From NCBI GenBank assembly GCA_965203735.1, contig OZ241909.1, forward strand, positions 1,240,001-1,304,000: a DNA stretch of 64,000 nucleotides. The letters run 5' to 3'. Within the stretch, counting starts at the first letter, position 1; the number at the start of each line of letters is the position of its first letter. Shown here piece by piece: positions 52,364 through 61,155 of this stretch. The translations under genes and the position numbers were made by a program. Below the pieces are notes generated by a model. The model was not told the DNA's origin, did no database searches, and saw only the letters and a list, made by a program, of their open reading frames with translations. The DNA comes from Bin55 sp965203735. Its GTDB lineage: Bacteria; Pseudomonadota; Gammaproteobacteria; Pseudomonadales; Azotimanducaceae.

Positions 52364-54285
52364 TTTGAGGTTGCCGCCTTGATGGCGTCGCGTTTGGCGA
52401 GGCGCTTGTAGCGTTTGTCCAGACAGGCGACCATGGCAGCAATTGCCATGACAAAAGCGCCAAACCAAATCCATCGAACAAGAGGCTTTTCTTGCACTCG
52501 AACGCCCCAGGATCTATTCCCAATCGGTTCACCTAGGGATATGTACAGATCACGAAATAGACCGGGGGCTATCGCAGCTTCAGTAGTAATTGTCTGACGA
52601 AGACGGTAGTTGCGTCTCTCCGGATACATGCTCATGACGCCATTTACACTGAAGTGAGCTCGGTCAGCAATGTAGTTCTGCCCTTGTGTTTGGCCAACAT
52701 CAACGAGTTCGTAGGTCCTGTCGTTGAGAACTAGTGACTCTCCGGGTTGTAGTCGAGCGTCACGTTCGTTCGAAAATGCACTCGTGACGGCCACCCCCGA
52801 AATTGCGATAGCGAAGCCTACATGGGCGACAACCATACCTACAAATCCTAGTGTCAGAGAATTGCGTTGTCTCCAAAATGACTTGCAATGTGTTGCAATG
52901 ATCCAAAGCGCGAGCGCAACGGCACAAGTCACGCCAAAATTCAATGAACTCCAGAGTATCCAAGGTAGGAACAGAGCAACGACTGCGGACCCCGCCAACA
53001 GAATCGAGCTCTGCTTAATGAGCAATATCGGTGTGTTCTTCCACTGTGATATGGGTGCAAGAGCTAAAAAGAATGCCAGTACAAGCATTAGTGGCAAGAA
53101 GATTCGATTGAAATAGGGTCCACCCACCGACAGTTTGTCTCCATCGTTGAACCATTCATAGCCGATGGGATAGAGGGTTCCAAGCATGATCGTGATGACG
53201 GCTATTACCAACAACGCGTTGTTGATAAGAAGAAGGAGTTCCCTCGACATCCCCCAATATTGGATACGACTCCTAATGGTTGAAGCTCGCACAAAGTAGA
53301 GATAGAGTGCACTTCCTACCACCACAACCAAGATTCCGAGCAGAAACAATCCACGTTGTGGATCCACAGCGAAAGCATGCACGCTTGTCAACACTCCGCT
53401 CCTAACGAGAAAAGCCCCCACCAGACACATTGAAAACGTGAGCAACGCAAGCAGAATCGTCCAGTTCTTGAATGCGCCACGCTTTTCCGTCGCCGCTAGT
53501 GAATGGATGAGCGCTATTCCGGCCAACCAAGGCATGAAAGATGCGTTTTCTACAGGATCCCAGAACCACCAACCACCCCAGCCTAGCTCGTAGTACGCCC
53601 ACCAGCTTCCCAATGCAATTCCAATCGTGAGAAATCCCCATGCCATGTTGACCCAGGGTCGGGTCCAACGTGCCCACGCGGAATCAAGTTTGCCGGTGCA
53701 CAGCGCGGCTATTCCAAAACTGAACGCCACCGCAAATCCTATATAACCGATGTAGAGCATGGGAGGATGAATGACTTGACCAGGGTCTTGCAGTATCGGA
53801 TTGAGGTCAGCACCTTGAAGAGGCACATTCGGAACTAGCCGATCAAATGGATTGCTGGATGCAAGGAGAAAGAGGAGAAATGCGACGTTGAGAAATCCCA
53901 ATGTTCCCAACACGTAGCCGTGCAGGTCCAATGGGAGATTTTTGGACCGCAATGCGACAGCAAGTGTCCAACATGCAGTCACTAGAGTCCATAGTAAAAA
54001 AGAACCTTCGTGAGCGCCCCAGGTTCCACTTACCTTGTAATACCAAGGTAGTTCGGTGTTCGAATTGTTGGCTACATAGAGAACAGAGAAGTCATCTTGC
54101 AGGAAACTCAGGATCAACAACAGAAACGCAATTGCGAGTGCTCCAAATTGGAGTTTCGCAAGGCGAATCGACATTTCGACCCAAGAGTCTTGGTTGTTGA
54201 ACGCGCCCCAGAATCCGGTTGCAACGATTCCGATCGCCGAGGCCAATCCAAGAATTGCTGCGAAGTGTCCAAGCTCAGGGATCAT
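52360..54285 (-). CDS. ccmF: Cytochrome c haem lyase subunit CcmF
   Basis: 641-residue polytopic membrane protein that attaches haem from CcmE to apocytochrome c. The Trp-rich periplasmic motif reads ELGWGGWWFWDPVENASFMP. Other family blocks: VSGTWGAHEGSFLLWTLVTA and ILQDPGQVIHPPMLYIGYIG with conserved His. It overlaps ccmE by 11 bases and ccmG by four. Confidence 0.97.
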   Translation of the reverse strand: MIPELGHFAAILGLASAIGIVATGFWGAFNNQDSWVEMSIRLAKLQFGALAIAFLLLILSFLQDDFSVLYVANNSNTELPWYYKVSGTWGAHEGSFLLWTLVTACWTLAVALRSKNLPLDLHGYVLGTLGFLNVAFLLFLLASSNPFDRLVPNVPLQGADLNPILQDPGQVIHPPMLYIGYIGFAVAFSFGIAALCTGKLDSAWARWTRPWVNMAWGFLTIGIALGSWWAYYELGWGGWWFWDPVENASFMPWLAGIALIHSLAATEKRGAFKNWTILLALLTFSMCLVGAFLVRSGVLTSVHAFAVDPQRGLFLLGILVVVVGSALYLYFVRASTIRSRIQYWGMSRELLLLINNALLVIAVITIMLGTLYPIGYEWFNDGDKLSVGGPYFNRIFLPLMLVLAFFLALAPISQWKNTPILLIKQSSILLAGSAVVALFLPWILWSSLNFGVTCAVALALWIIATHCKSFWRQRNSLTLGFVGMVVAHVGFAIAISGVAVTSAFSNERDARLQPGESLVLNDRTYELVDVGQTQGQNYIADRAHFSVNGVMSMYPERRNYRLRQTITTEAAIAPGLFRDLYISLGEPIGNRSWGVRVQEKPLVRWIWFGAFVMAIAAMVACLDKRYKRLAKRDAIKAATSK

Positions 54286-54706
54286 TTGCTTCGTGTAACT
54301 CTTTCAATTCCGGTGGGACGTAATTCTCGTCGTGCTTTGCAAGCACCTGATGGGCAACGAAGGTCCCTCCAGGTTCCAACTGGCCGACCACAATAGCTCC
54401 CTGACCCTCCCTAAACAGGGTGGGCAAGAGTCCTTCGTACTCAACGTTGAACGTGGAACCCTTGAGATCACTGAGGTCGAACGTCGTCTTTAGTCCATCT
54501 TCGTAATGTTTCACACTATCCTGAACAACCATCCCGCCGGCTCGTATTTGACGTTCTGTTGGGGCAGTACCGTCAAGTACTTCAACGGGAAGATAAAAGT
54601 GATTGATGTTCTGCTGAAGTGCGAGGATCGCTAAGGCGACGGTTACAGATCCACCGCAAAAGAGAAACGTCAGTATCAGTATTCTTCGGCGCCGCAGGGC
54701 GTTCAT
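54275..54706 (-). CDS. ccmE: Haem chaperone CcmE
   Basis: 143-residue periplasmic haem carrier anchored by one N-terminal helix (ILILTFLFCGGSVTVALAIL). The haem-binding His lies in HQVLAKHDENYVPPELKELH, followed by the conserved Tyr. The beta-barrel core includes IRAGGMVVQDSVKH. The start overlaps the ccmD stop (ATGA). Confidence 0.96.
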   Translation of the reverse strand: MNALRRRRILILTFLFCGGSVTVALAILALQQNINHFYLPVEVLDGTAPTERQIRAGGMVVQDSVKHYEDGLKTTFDLSDLKGSTFNVEYEGLLPTLFREGQGAIVVGQLEPGGTFVAHQVLAKHDENYVPPELKELHEANDP

Positions 54707-54852
54707 GCAACGTCCCTATCTCTCGAGAGTCTACGCTTTAGATTCTTCAGCGAAAGCACTGGATACAGTCCAAGCCCAATTAGAAACACTATGCCCACAA
54801 AGTAAACCGTCCAAACATAGACTCCGTGGTCTCCCATTGCGAGGGCTTCCAT
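54703..54852 (-). CDS. ccmD: Haem exporter small subunit CcmD
   Basis: 49-residue single-helix membrane protein that helps release holo-CcmE from CcmC. It starts MEALAMGDHGVYVWTVYFVG, with a positive C-terminal tail (LKNLKRRLSRD), the normal CcmD layout. The frame opens further upstream at 54930, but that would overlap ccmC by 73 bases; the ATG at 54852, five bases after the ccmC stop, is preferred. Confidence 0.87.
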   Translation of the reverse strand: MEALAMGDHGVYVWTVYFVGIVFLIGLGLYPVLSLKNLKRRLSRDRDVA

Positions 54853-54857
54853 CCCAA

Positions 54858-55604
54858 TTACTTGTTCGCCAGCCAGGTTTGTGCCCACGAAGTGTGCTGA
54901 TGTCGGAACAAGACCCGCGAGCGCATCCACGCAAGAACAACTCCTGCAATGTATATATAGAGACTAGCGATGTTTATGAGCAATGGAATGAGGAACACCA
55001 TAGATATAGCACTCTCTTCGGTCAGAGTGATGCTAGCTGGCTGGTGGAGCGTTTGGAACCACTCCACGGAATACTTGATTATTGGTATGTTAATCGCACC
55101 GACAATTGCCAACACACTCACTGCAAATGCTGCACGTTCAGGGCGCGAAATTGCTTGGCGCAATGCAATTTGGCCAAAGAACAGAAAGAACAGAATCAGA
55201 ACCGATATGGTTCGAGCATCCCAGACCCACCATGCTCCCCAAGTAGGTTTTCCCCAAACAATTCCCGATATCAATGCCAACGCAGTCGTGATACACCCAA
55301 TCGGTGCAACGGAAGCCATGAAGATGTCAGCCATTTTGGCGCGCCAAACGATGTACACCACTCCAGCCACGGCAGATGCGATGTAGACAATCTGCGACAG
55401 ATGCGCTGCGGGCACATGAAGGAACATGATGCGAAAACTATCACCTTGAAACTTCTCAGGCGGCACAAAGAACAATCCCCACACGCTACCGACTACCAAT
55501 CCCAAGATTCCAATCGTATACAGGCAATACACCCAAACTCGTGCTCCACGGAAGAAACTCTCGGGAGACAACATGCGATGCAGTGTGTCAGAGAAGAGGT
55601 TCAC
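54858..55604 (-). CDS. ccmC: Haem-handling protein CcmC
   Basis: 248-residue six-helix membrane protein that loads haem onto CcmE. The Trp-rich motif is KPTWGAWWVWDARTISVLIL; two conserved His residues lie in MFLHVPAAHLSQ and NIPIIKYSVEWFQTLHQPAS. It is separated from ccmB by 68 bases. Confidence 0.96.
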   Translation of the reverse strand: MNLFSDTLHRMLSPESFFRGARVWVYCLYTIGILGLVVGSVWGLFFVPPEKFQGDSFRIMFLHVPAAHLSQIVYIASAVAGVVYIVWRAKMADIFMASVAPIGCITTALALISGIVWGKPTWGAWWVWDARTISVLILFFLFFGQIALRQAISRPERAAFAVSVLAIVGAINIPIIKYSVEWFQTLHQPASITLTEESAISMVFLIPLLINIASLYIYIAGVVLAWMRSRVLFRHQHTSWAQTWLANK

Positions 55605-55672
55605 GTCTCTAGCTATTGCGCGATCTGTTAGGTTTCAAGTTTTTGAACACCGAATTTTGGGGAAAGTACGAC

Positions 55673-56341
55673 TTACTGGTCTTGACTGAAACGAAGAATT
55701 GGTGCAATGGAAATTGGAATTGCCGTGATCGATCCAGATAGGATTGCCAATAGACCCAAGAAAGGGGGGACATATTCTGCATTGAATTGAAACTGTTGAC
55801 AAACACCAATACCTAGTAGCAATACGGGTACGAACAAAGGCAGTACTAAGAGTGTGAGCAAGACTCCTCCTCTGCCTAAACCGACAACAAGTGCAGCCCC
55901 GATAGCACCCACGAGAGTTAAAACAGGAGTCCCCGCCAGCAGGGTCAATGTGAGCATGCAAAGTGTCTCGAACGAAAGTCCAAACCCTAGTCCGATTACT
56001 GGTGCAATAATGCTAATGGGCAAGCCAGTTACCAACCAATGTGCCACCAACTTCGCTATGGTGGCTGGTAATGCTGATTCACTCGATACAAGAATTGTCG
56101 CCAGTGTTCCTTCCTCGTGCTCTCGGCGAAATAGCCCCTCCAACGCAAGCATGTTTGCAAAGAGCGCAGTGGTCCAAACGACAGGAATACCCGTGAGTTC
56201 TCGAGTTGCGTGATCGTTGCCAAGAACCAGGGCAAAAATCACCCCGACCAACACAAGAAACATGAGCGGGTTGAGCATTTCCGTTCCCGTTCGTAGAGCA
56301 ACTGTCAGGTCGCGATGTAGCGTTGCAAGGAATCTCTTCAT
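55673..56341 (-). CDS. ccmB: Haem exporter membrane subunit CcmB
   Basis: 222-residue inner-membrane protein with six helices, partner of the CcmA ATPase. Starts MKRFLATLHRDLTVALRTGT and contains REHEEGTLATILVSSESAL. The chosen ATG overlaps the ccmA stop (ATGA); the frame itself is open 28 codons further upstream, within ccmA. Confidence 0.94.
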   Translation of the reverse strand: MKRFLATLHRDLTVALRTGTEMLNPLMFLVLVGVIFALVLGNDHATRELTGIPVVWTTALFANMLALEGLFRREHEEGTLATILVSSESALPATIAKLVAHWLVTGLPISIIAPVIGLGFGLSFETLCMLTLTLLAGTPVLTLVGAIGAALVVGLGRGGVLLTLLVLPLFVPVLLLGIGVCQQFQFNAEYVPPFLGLLAILSGSITAIPISIAPILRFSQDQ

Positions 56342-56931
56342 GCCTTGCCTAACTCGAAACGTTGGTCGGCTTTCGATGCAAACGACGAATGCGTTGCAAC
56401 AATAGCGGCTCCTCCAGACTGGCAATGAGTAATTACCGCTTGACTTAGTAATTCTTCGCCTTCCGTGTCGAGTGATGCTGTAGGTTCATCAAGTAGCCAC
56501 AGTTGGTGGTTTGAAAGAACGAGCACAGCCAGTGCAGTTCTCTTGGCTTGACCCGCAGATAGGTCTTTAACAAGTGTGTCGACGCAGCTTCCGAGACCAA
56601 ATCGTTCCAACACTTCTTGGGTGCTGGCTTCCGTGACAGTGGTGTTCGACATTGCAATCGACCAACGGATGTTCTCTCGTACCGAAAGCAACCGTGCAAC
56701 ACCTAGTCGATGGCCAACAAATCCAAGACTCTTTGCATGCCGTACTACCTGGCCCGAGTCGGGTTTGAGGAGTCCGGCGAACATGCGCAATAGGGTTGTC
56801 TTTCCTGACCCATTTGGACCGCAGACCTCGACGAGTTCATGGGACTGCACAGTCGCGCTCAGTCCCGCAAATAGCTCTCGTCCTGAAGTCTCGTAGAAAA
56901 GTCTGTGTGCGGTAACTAAGGAGTTTGGCAA
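56338..56931 (-). CDS. ccmA: Haem exporter ATP-binding protein CcmA
   Basis: 197-residue ABC ATPase that releases holo-CcmE from the CcmC complex. Walker A is VCGPNGSGKTTLLRMFAGLL; the signature and Walker B read LSAGQAKRTALAVLVLSNHQ and LWLLDEPTASLD. It overlaps the yheU-like gene by 16 bases. Confidence 0.96.
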   Translation of the reverse strand: MPNSLVTAHRLFYETSGRELFAGLSATVQSHELVEVCGPNGSGKTTLLRMFAGLLKPDSGQVVRHAKSLGFVGHRLGVARLLSVRENIRWSIAMSNTTVTEASTQEVLERFGLGSCVDTLVKDLSAGQAKRTALAVLVLSNHQLWLLDEPTASLDTEGEELLSQAVITHCQSGGAAIVATHSSFASKADQRFELGKA

Positions 56932-57161
56932 TCTTGGCTACCCTTGGGCATGCGCCGGAGTTCCTCGGTTGTCCAAATGTGAGCCGATTCCGTGTCGGTA
57001 TCGTAGGTAATTTGCACAGTCCCTTTCCTGAGCGAACTCAAAATGCGTTCACGTTTTTGCTCCAGGGTACCGTCCGTTACCGTGCTATCACGTGTGATGA
57101 ACTCATCGATCAAGTTTCTCAAGGCTTCGTCCGACAAGTCCCCGTAGGGAATCTTAATCAT
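56916..57161 (-). CDS. YheU / UPF0270 family protein
   Basis: 81-residue small cytoplasmic protein. Starts MIKIPYGDLSDEALRNLIDE and continues FITRDSTVTDGTLEQKRERI, the UPF0270 pattern common in gammaproteobacteria; function unknown. The frame is open to 57380, but only the part from ATG 57161 is family-like, and that start lies six bases after the ttcA stop. It bridges ttcA and ccmA. Confidence 0.85.
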   Translation of the reverse strand: MIKIPYGDLSDEALRNLIDEFITRDSTVTDGTLEQKRERILSSLRKGTVQITYDTDTESAHIWTTEELRRMPKGSQDCQTP

Positions 57162-57166
57162 CGCAT

Positions 57167-58048
57167 TCAATCCGATGCATTGGTAACAGCGTGAACATTC
57201 AAGAGGTTGATGGCGGACGTGTTCGTGCCGAACGGATAAAGACGATGGTCTCCCATATGTGAAGGCTTGATGTTCCGGATTGCTCGAGCAATACCCTCTA
57301 CACGACCCGGATGCGAAAGATCCCAGGATTGAATCATTTTCTTTAGTTCGCGCCTTTGAAGTTGTTCCTGGCTTCCGCACAGGTTGCAGGGAATGATTGG
57401 GTGTCCAATTAGCTTTGAATACTGTGCGATCAAGTGCTCCCTGACGTAATACAAGGGTCGGATTACGTGATTGAGGCCATCATCCGAAACGAGATAGGGA
57501 GGCATCGACTTCATGGTGCCGCCGAAGAACATGTTGAGAAATAGAGTCTCAACGACGTCGTCCATATGGTGCCCGAGCGCAATCTTTGACACTCCTAGTC
57601 TTTGTGCACATGTGTACAGAATTCCACGTCTTAACCTTGAACAGATCGGACACTGAATCTTTCCTTCAGGCGTAAGTTCTTGCGTAATTGAGTATGTGTC
57701 TTCTTTAATGACTTCGTACTCGACCTCTTTTTCGCGAAGGTACTTTGGAAGTACCGACTTGGGAAACCCTGGATGTCCTTGATCTAGGTTTACCGCAATA
57801 AGAGAGAAATCAACCGGAGCATTTCGACGTAGTGAAATGAGGGTTTCGAGCAGAGTGAAGGAGTCCTTCCCCCCTGATACGCAGACCATGACCCGATCGC
57901 CGTCTTTGATCATTTGATAGTCGGCGATTGCGCTTCCCACAAGACGTCTGAGTTTTTTGGAGATCTTGTTGAGACTTGCTACATCGCTTCGCGTGGTGGA
58001 TGCGACACGCCCATTTCCGGAATTCTCAACTGTGCTTGATTCGAGCAT
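57167..58048 (-). CDS. ttcA: tRNA 2-thiocytidine biosynthesis protein TtcA
   Basis: 293-residue enzyme that thiolates cytidine-32 of several tRNAs using an iron-sulfur cluster. The PP-loop is VCVSGGKDSFTLLETLI; the cluster cysteines are in IQCPICSRLRRGILY and IIPCNLCGSQ. C-terminal NIKPSHMGDHRLYPF fits the family. It starts 25 bases after trhO. Confidence 0.95.
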   Translation of the reverse strand: MLESSTVENSGNGRVASTTRSDVASLNKISKKLRRLVGSAIADYQMIKDGDRVMVCVSGGKDSFTLLETLISLRRNAPVDFSLIAVNLDQGHPGFPKSVLPKYLREKEVEYEVIKEDTYSITQELTPEGKIQCPICSRLRRGILYTCAQRLGVSKIALGHHMDDVVETLFLNMFFGGTMKSMPPYLVSDDGLNHVIRPLYYVREHLIAQYSKLIGHPIIPCNLCGSQEQLQRRELKKMIQSWDLSHPGRVEGIARAIRNIKPSHMGDHRLYPFGTNTSAINLLNVHAVTNASD

Positions 58049-58073
58049 TTCCTGTACTTCGTTCTCGTCTTGC

Positions 58074-59021
58074 TTATCTGCGTGGTGTGGGCTGATTGTT
58101 TGGGTCTAGCGGTTGTGCTCTCTTACCTATATGGTATTGGTTCCGTTTTTGTGCTAACGCCATCTGTTTTGCTCGTTCGCGCAGGCCGTCGCGACGTTGG
58201 TCTGGGATTTCATTCCAGCAGTGGGGACAGCTGATCCCCTCCTCGTATTGATCAGTCACTCTATCCTCTCTAGTGAGCGGGCGACGACACGCATGACACT
58301 GGGTGGCAGTGCCTTCTTGCATGTCAGCAGTTACCGAAACTCGCTTGTCGAACACAAAGCACTCCCCGGTCCAGTGAGACGAATCCGGATTGGATGCAAG
58401 ATAGTTCAATATCCCACCGTCTAATTGCGTCACACTCTCAAAACCAATCTCATCAAGGAGTTGTGCTGCTTTTTCACATCGGATGCCTCCCGTGCAATAT
58501 ATGCCAACCGGCAGTCTCTTTAACTCGGGTTTGGCGTTTTCTGCCCACTCTCGAAACTCGCCAAAAGAGTGTGTGTTCGGACTGATGGAACGCTTGAAAC
58601 GTCCGATCCTCACTTCATACTCATTGCGTACATCCAGAATCAAGCAGTCTTGATCATCGAGCATTTGGTTCCACGATTCGGAGTCGGCCCGAGGTTGTTT
58701 CGGTTTGCTGAAATCGAATGACTCGCCGAAAGTCACGATTTCGTCCCGGACTCGAACGACTAATTGCTCAAAAACGGCGGTTGTGGGACCGGACTTAGAA
58801 CGGTTGATGAGAAGATTGCCCAGACTCAAAGAGTCAAGAATCTCGTCAAGACAGACTTCGAGGTCTTTCTCTGAAATTGCTCCGATGGATGCGTTAATGC
58901 CTTCCGTCGCCAGAATGATTGTCCCTTTGACACTTCTCCCTCGGCATGTCTGCTCAAGTGAAACACGTAGCTCGTCAAGCTCTTTGAGTTGAACAAACTT
59001 GTAGAAAGACGCAATGAACAC
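58074..59021 (-). CDS. trhO: tRNA uridine(34) hydroxylase TrhO (rhodanese family)
   Basis: 315-residue enzyme that hydroxylates U34 of tRNA in an oxygen-dependent way. The N-terminal domain has GTIILATEGINASIGAISEK. The rhodanese domain has the active Cys in GIYCTGGIRCEKAAQLL. A C-terminal cysteine cluster is seen in TATQCHACRRPLTREDR and GISCPHCWNEIPDQ. The start is GTG 59021 with AGGTGA upstream. It lies 15 bases after the bolA-like gene. Confidence 0.93.
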   Translation of the reverse strand: MFIASFYKFVQLKELDELRVSLEQTCRGRSVKGTIILATEGINASIGAISEKDLEVCLDEILDSLSLGNLLINRSKSGPTTAVFEQLVVRVRDEIVTFGESFDFSKPKQPRADSESWNQMLDDQDCLILDVRNEYEVRIGRFKRSISPNTHSFGEFREWAENAKPELKRLPVGIYCTGGIRCEKAAQLLDEIGFESVTQLDGGILNYLASNPDSSHWTGECFVFDKRVSVTADMQEGTATQCHACRRPLTREDRVTDQYEEGISCPHCWNEIPDQRRDGLRERAKQMALAQKRNQYHIGKRAQPLDPNNQPTPRR

Positions 59022-59036
59022 TGCATCACCTGTAGG

Positions 59037-59351
59037 TTAGCCCGTCTTTGATCCACCTAAACACGGTGGAGACTTTGGCGCTTCTCCAAACCTTCTTGTC
59101 CAGTCTGAATCGGTATACAAGTGAAGGGCCAGTGCGTGAATTGGCCCTTTGAGTTCTTCTGACAGCAGCTCATGTATTACTCGGTGCCTCTGAATCGCTC
59201 GAAGTCCCTCAAATCTTGAGCACACCAATACAACCTTAAAGTGAGATTCCGACCCCGGGGGAACATTGTGATTGTTGCTCTCATTGACAACTTCCAGATG
59301 GCTCGGATCGAGCGTTGCTAGTTTGGTCTCAATTACTTGCTGAACAGTCAT
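59037..59351 (-). CDS. BolA-family protein
   Basis: 104-residue BolA-fold protein. Such proteins pair with monothiol glutaredoxins in iron-sulfur handling and stress response. Motif HFKVVLVCSRFEGLRAIQRH and RVIHELLSEELKGPIHALAL, with the conserved His in the second. The ATG overlaps the PP2C stop by one base (TAATG). Confidence 0.92.
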   Translation of the reverse strand: MTVQQVIETKLATLDPSHLEVVNESNNHNVPPGSESHFKVVLVCSRFEGLRAIQRHRVIHELLSEELKGPIHALALHLYTDSDWTRRFGEAPKSPPCLGGSKTG

Positions 59352-60226
59352 TACTTGAACTTAGCTACCACTGCAGTGATATTGTCGGTGCTCCCGTGTT
59401 TGTCTGCTGTCTCGATCAGGCTACCTAACAAGATTGGGAGACTGTGCGAGTGTGCATCCATGATCTCGCGTATTTCCTCATCTGAAATGAAGTCTGACAC
59501 ACCATCGGTACACATCATAACGACATCTCCGGGTTGAAGTTCGTGCACCGTGATTTCCGGTTCTACATGTTCGTAGGGACCAATGCATCGAGTGACAATA
59601 TTTCGATTGTGTGCCACGCGTGCTTGTTCAAACGTAAGCTCTCCTCGATCCACCAGCTCCTGTACAACTGAGTGATCTCGAGTCATGCGAGTGAGTTCCT
59701 TTTTCCTCAGTAAGTACGCTCTCGAGTCTCCAACGTGCCCCAGAGTCGCCTTGTAATCATTTACCACGATTGAAACCAGCGTCGTGCCCATCCCTTGAAA
59801 GTCAGTATAGATTTGGCCACGCTCATGAACCACCAAATTAGCACTTGTTATCGCTTCTACTATGTCGATTGAAGAGATAGCACGACTCTTGCTGACCTCA
59901 TGTAGGTGATCGGACACCTCATCTACCGCAATTCGGGCAGCAATGTGACCAGCAGATGTACCTCCCATGCCATCTGCAACTGCGAGGAACCCGAATTCAG
60001 GCCGGAGCGTGAATACGTCCTCATTACGGCTTCGCATACGCCCGATCCAAGTTCTACCACGAGATTGCACGGCTTGTGTCGAAGTTAATTCACGCAAACA
60101 CTCCTGCACTAATGATAGTGTTTGACACTCGTTAGGCTTCTTTGAAATTTGTTCAAGTAATTTGTCGACTACGTTCGGTAAACATCGGCTAACAGAAACC
60201 TGCCACTCACTATTGAGCGGCAGCAT
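59351..60226 (-). CDS. PP2C-type Ser/Thr protein phosphatase
   Basis: 291-residue metal-dependent phosphatase (PPM/PP2C). All signature blocks are present: SRNEDVFTLRPEFGFLAVAD, ADGMGGTSAGHIAA, ATLGHVGDSRAYLLRKKELT, MMCTDGVSDFISDEEI and STDNITAVVAKF. About 55 N-terminal residues precede the catalytic domain and are not recognised. No partner Ser/Thr kinase gene is in the window. AGGA precedes the ATG at a normal spacing. First gene of the long minus-strand run. Confidence 0.93.
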   Translation of the reverse strand: MLPLNSEWQVSVSRCLPNVVDKLLEQISKKPNECQTLSLVQECLRELTSTQAVQSRGRTWIGRMRSRNEDVFTLRPEFGFLAVADGMGGTSAGHIAARIAVDEVSDHLHEVSKSRAISSIDIVEAITSANLVVHERGQIYTDFQGMGTTLVSIVVNDYKATLGHVGDSRAYLLRKKELTRMTRDHSVVQELVDRGELTFEQARVAHNRNIVTRCIGPYEHVEPEITVHELQPGDVVMMCTDGVSDFISDEEIREIMDAHSHSLPILLGSLIETADKHGSTDNITAVVAKFK

Positions 60227-60280
60227 TTTTGTATCCTAAAATTACTGCCGACGACTAACGCACAACGGATGTAGAGAATC

Positions 60281-61066
60281 ATGCTCGTATTGCTGTCCCC
60301 ATCGAAAAATCTGGATTTCAAGACGAAGATAGCAACGAGAAAGCGTTCGGAGCCCATGTTCCTGAATCAGGCTCAAGCACTCATTGAAGAACTACGCCAA
60401 CTCGATGCAAAAAAGGTATCCAAACTAATGGGTATCAGCGGCGAACTGGGCGAATTGAACGCAGAACGCTATGCACATTGGCAGCCAAACACCAAGGGAG
60501 GTCGACAAGCCGCACTTGCGTTTCGCGGAGACGTATATCTCGGTCTCGGGGCGAAAGATTTTTCGGAACGCGATCTAACTTCAGCACAGCGCAGAGTACG
60601 TATTCTGTCAGGGCTCTATGGTGTGCTGCGTCCGCTTGATCTTATTCATCCCTACAGATTGGAAATGGGTACAGGCCTCAGGACTAACGGTAGTAAAGAC
60701 CTCTATGGCTATTGGAGCTCGACGATTACCGACCAACTGAATTCGGAATTGGACAATGAACGCAATCCATTACTAGTGAATTGCGCGTCAAGTGAATATT
60801 TTCCTGAGGCCAACCAAAAGCGAATCAACTATCCAGTCGTCAATTGTCGCTTCCTTCAAAGACACGGTAGCGACTATAGATTCATGAGCTATTTCGGGAA
60901 GCGGGCACGAGGTTTGATGGCACGCCACTTGGTCTTGAGTCGAGCAAGCACGAGAAAGGAAATCAAGGCATTCAATTCGGAAGGCTACTACTACTCTCCC
61001 GAGAGGTCGACTAAAGATAACCTTGTCTTTCTACGCGACGAACGACCTAGCCCCGCTTCCTCTTAA
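60281..61066 (+). CDS. yaaA: Peroxide stress protein YaaA (DUF328)
   Basis: 261-residue YaaA family protein, which lowers intracellular free iron and protects DNA from oxidative damage in E. coli. Typical start MLVLLSPSKNLDFKTKIATR; further blocks YLGLGAKDFSERDLTSAQRR and NCASSEYFPEANQKRINYPV. It diverges from the PP2C gene with 54 bases between starts. Confidence 0.94.
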   Translation: MLVLLSPSKNLDFKTKIATRKRSEPMFLNQAQALIEELRQLDAKKVSKLMGISGELGELNAERYAHWQPNTKGGRQAALAFRGDVYLGLGAKDFSERDLTSAQRRVRILSGLYGVLRPLDLIHPYRLEMGTGLRTNGSKDLYGYWSSTITDQLNSELDNERNPLLVNCASSEYFPEANQKRINYPVVNCRFLQRHGSDYRFMSYFGKRARGLMARHLVLSRASTRKEIKAFNSEGYYYSPERSTKDNLVFLRDERPSPASS

Positions 61067-61109
61067 CCCATGAAGTGCTAATCTGTAGGAGACTAACGAA
61101 GTTCCGTTT

Positions 61110-61129
61110 CGGAGTCTAAGCCGACTCCG
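61110..61129. terminator. Short hairpin between convergent yaaA and terC-like genes
   Basis: Perfect 7-bp inverted repeat (CGGAGTC / GACTCCG) with a 6-base loop, between the two stop codons. No T-run on either side; a bidirectional terminator role is only possible. Confidence 0.3.
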
Positions 61130-61155
61130 TACAGCTCCTTAAGCTCTTCCCAGGA

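Noticed and set aside
54705..55631. 308-codon open frame on the plus strand
   Set aside because: Lies antisense to ccmD and ccmC, whose reading is supported by family motifs and operon overlaps. Its translation is Cys/His/Ser-rich and resembles nothing.
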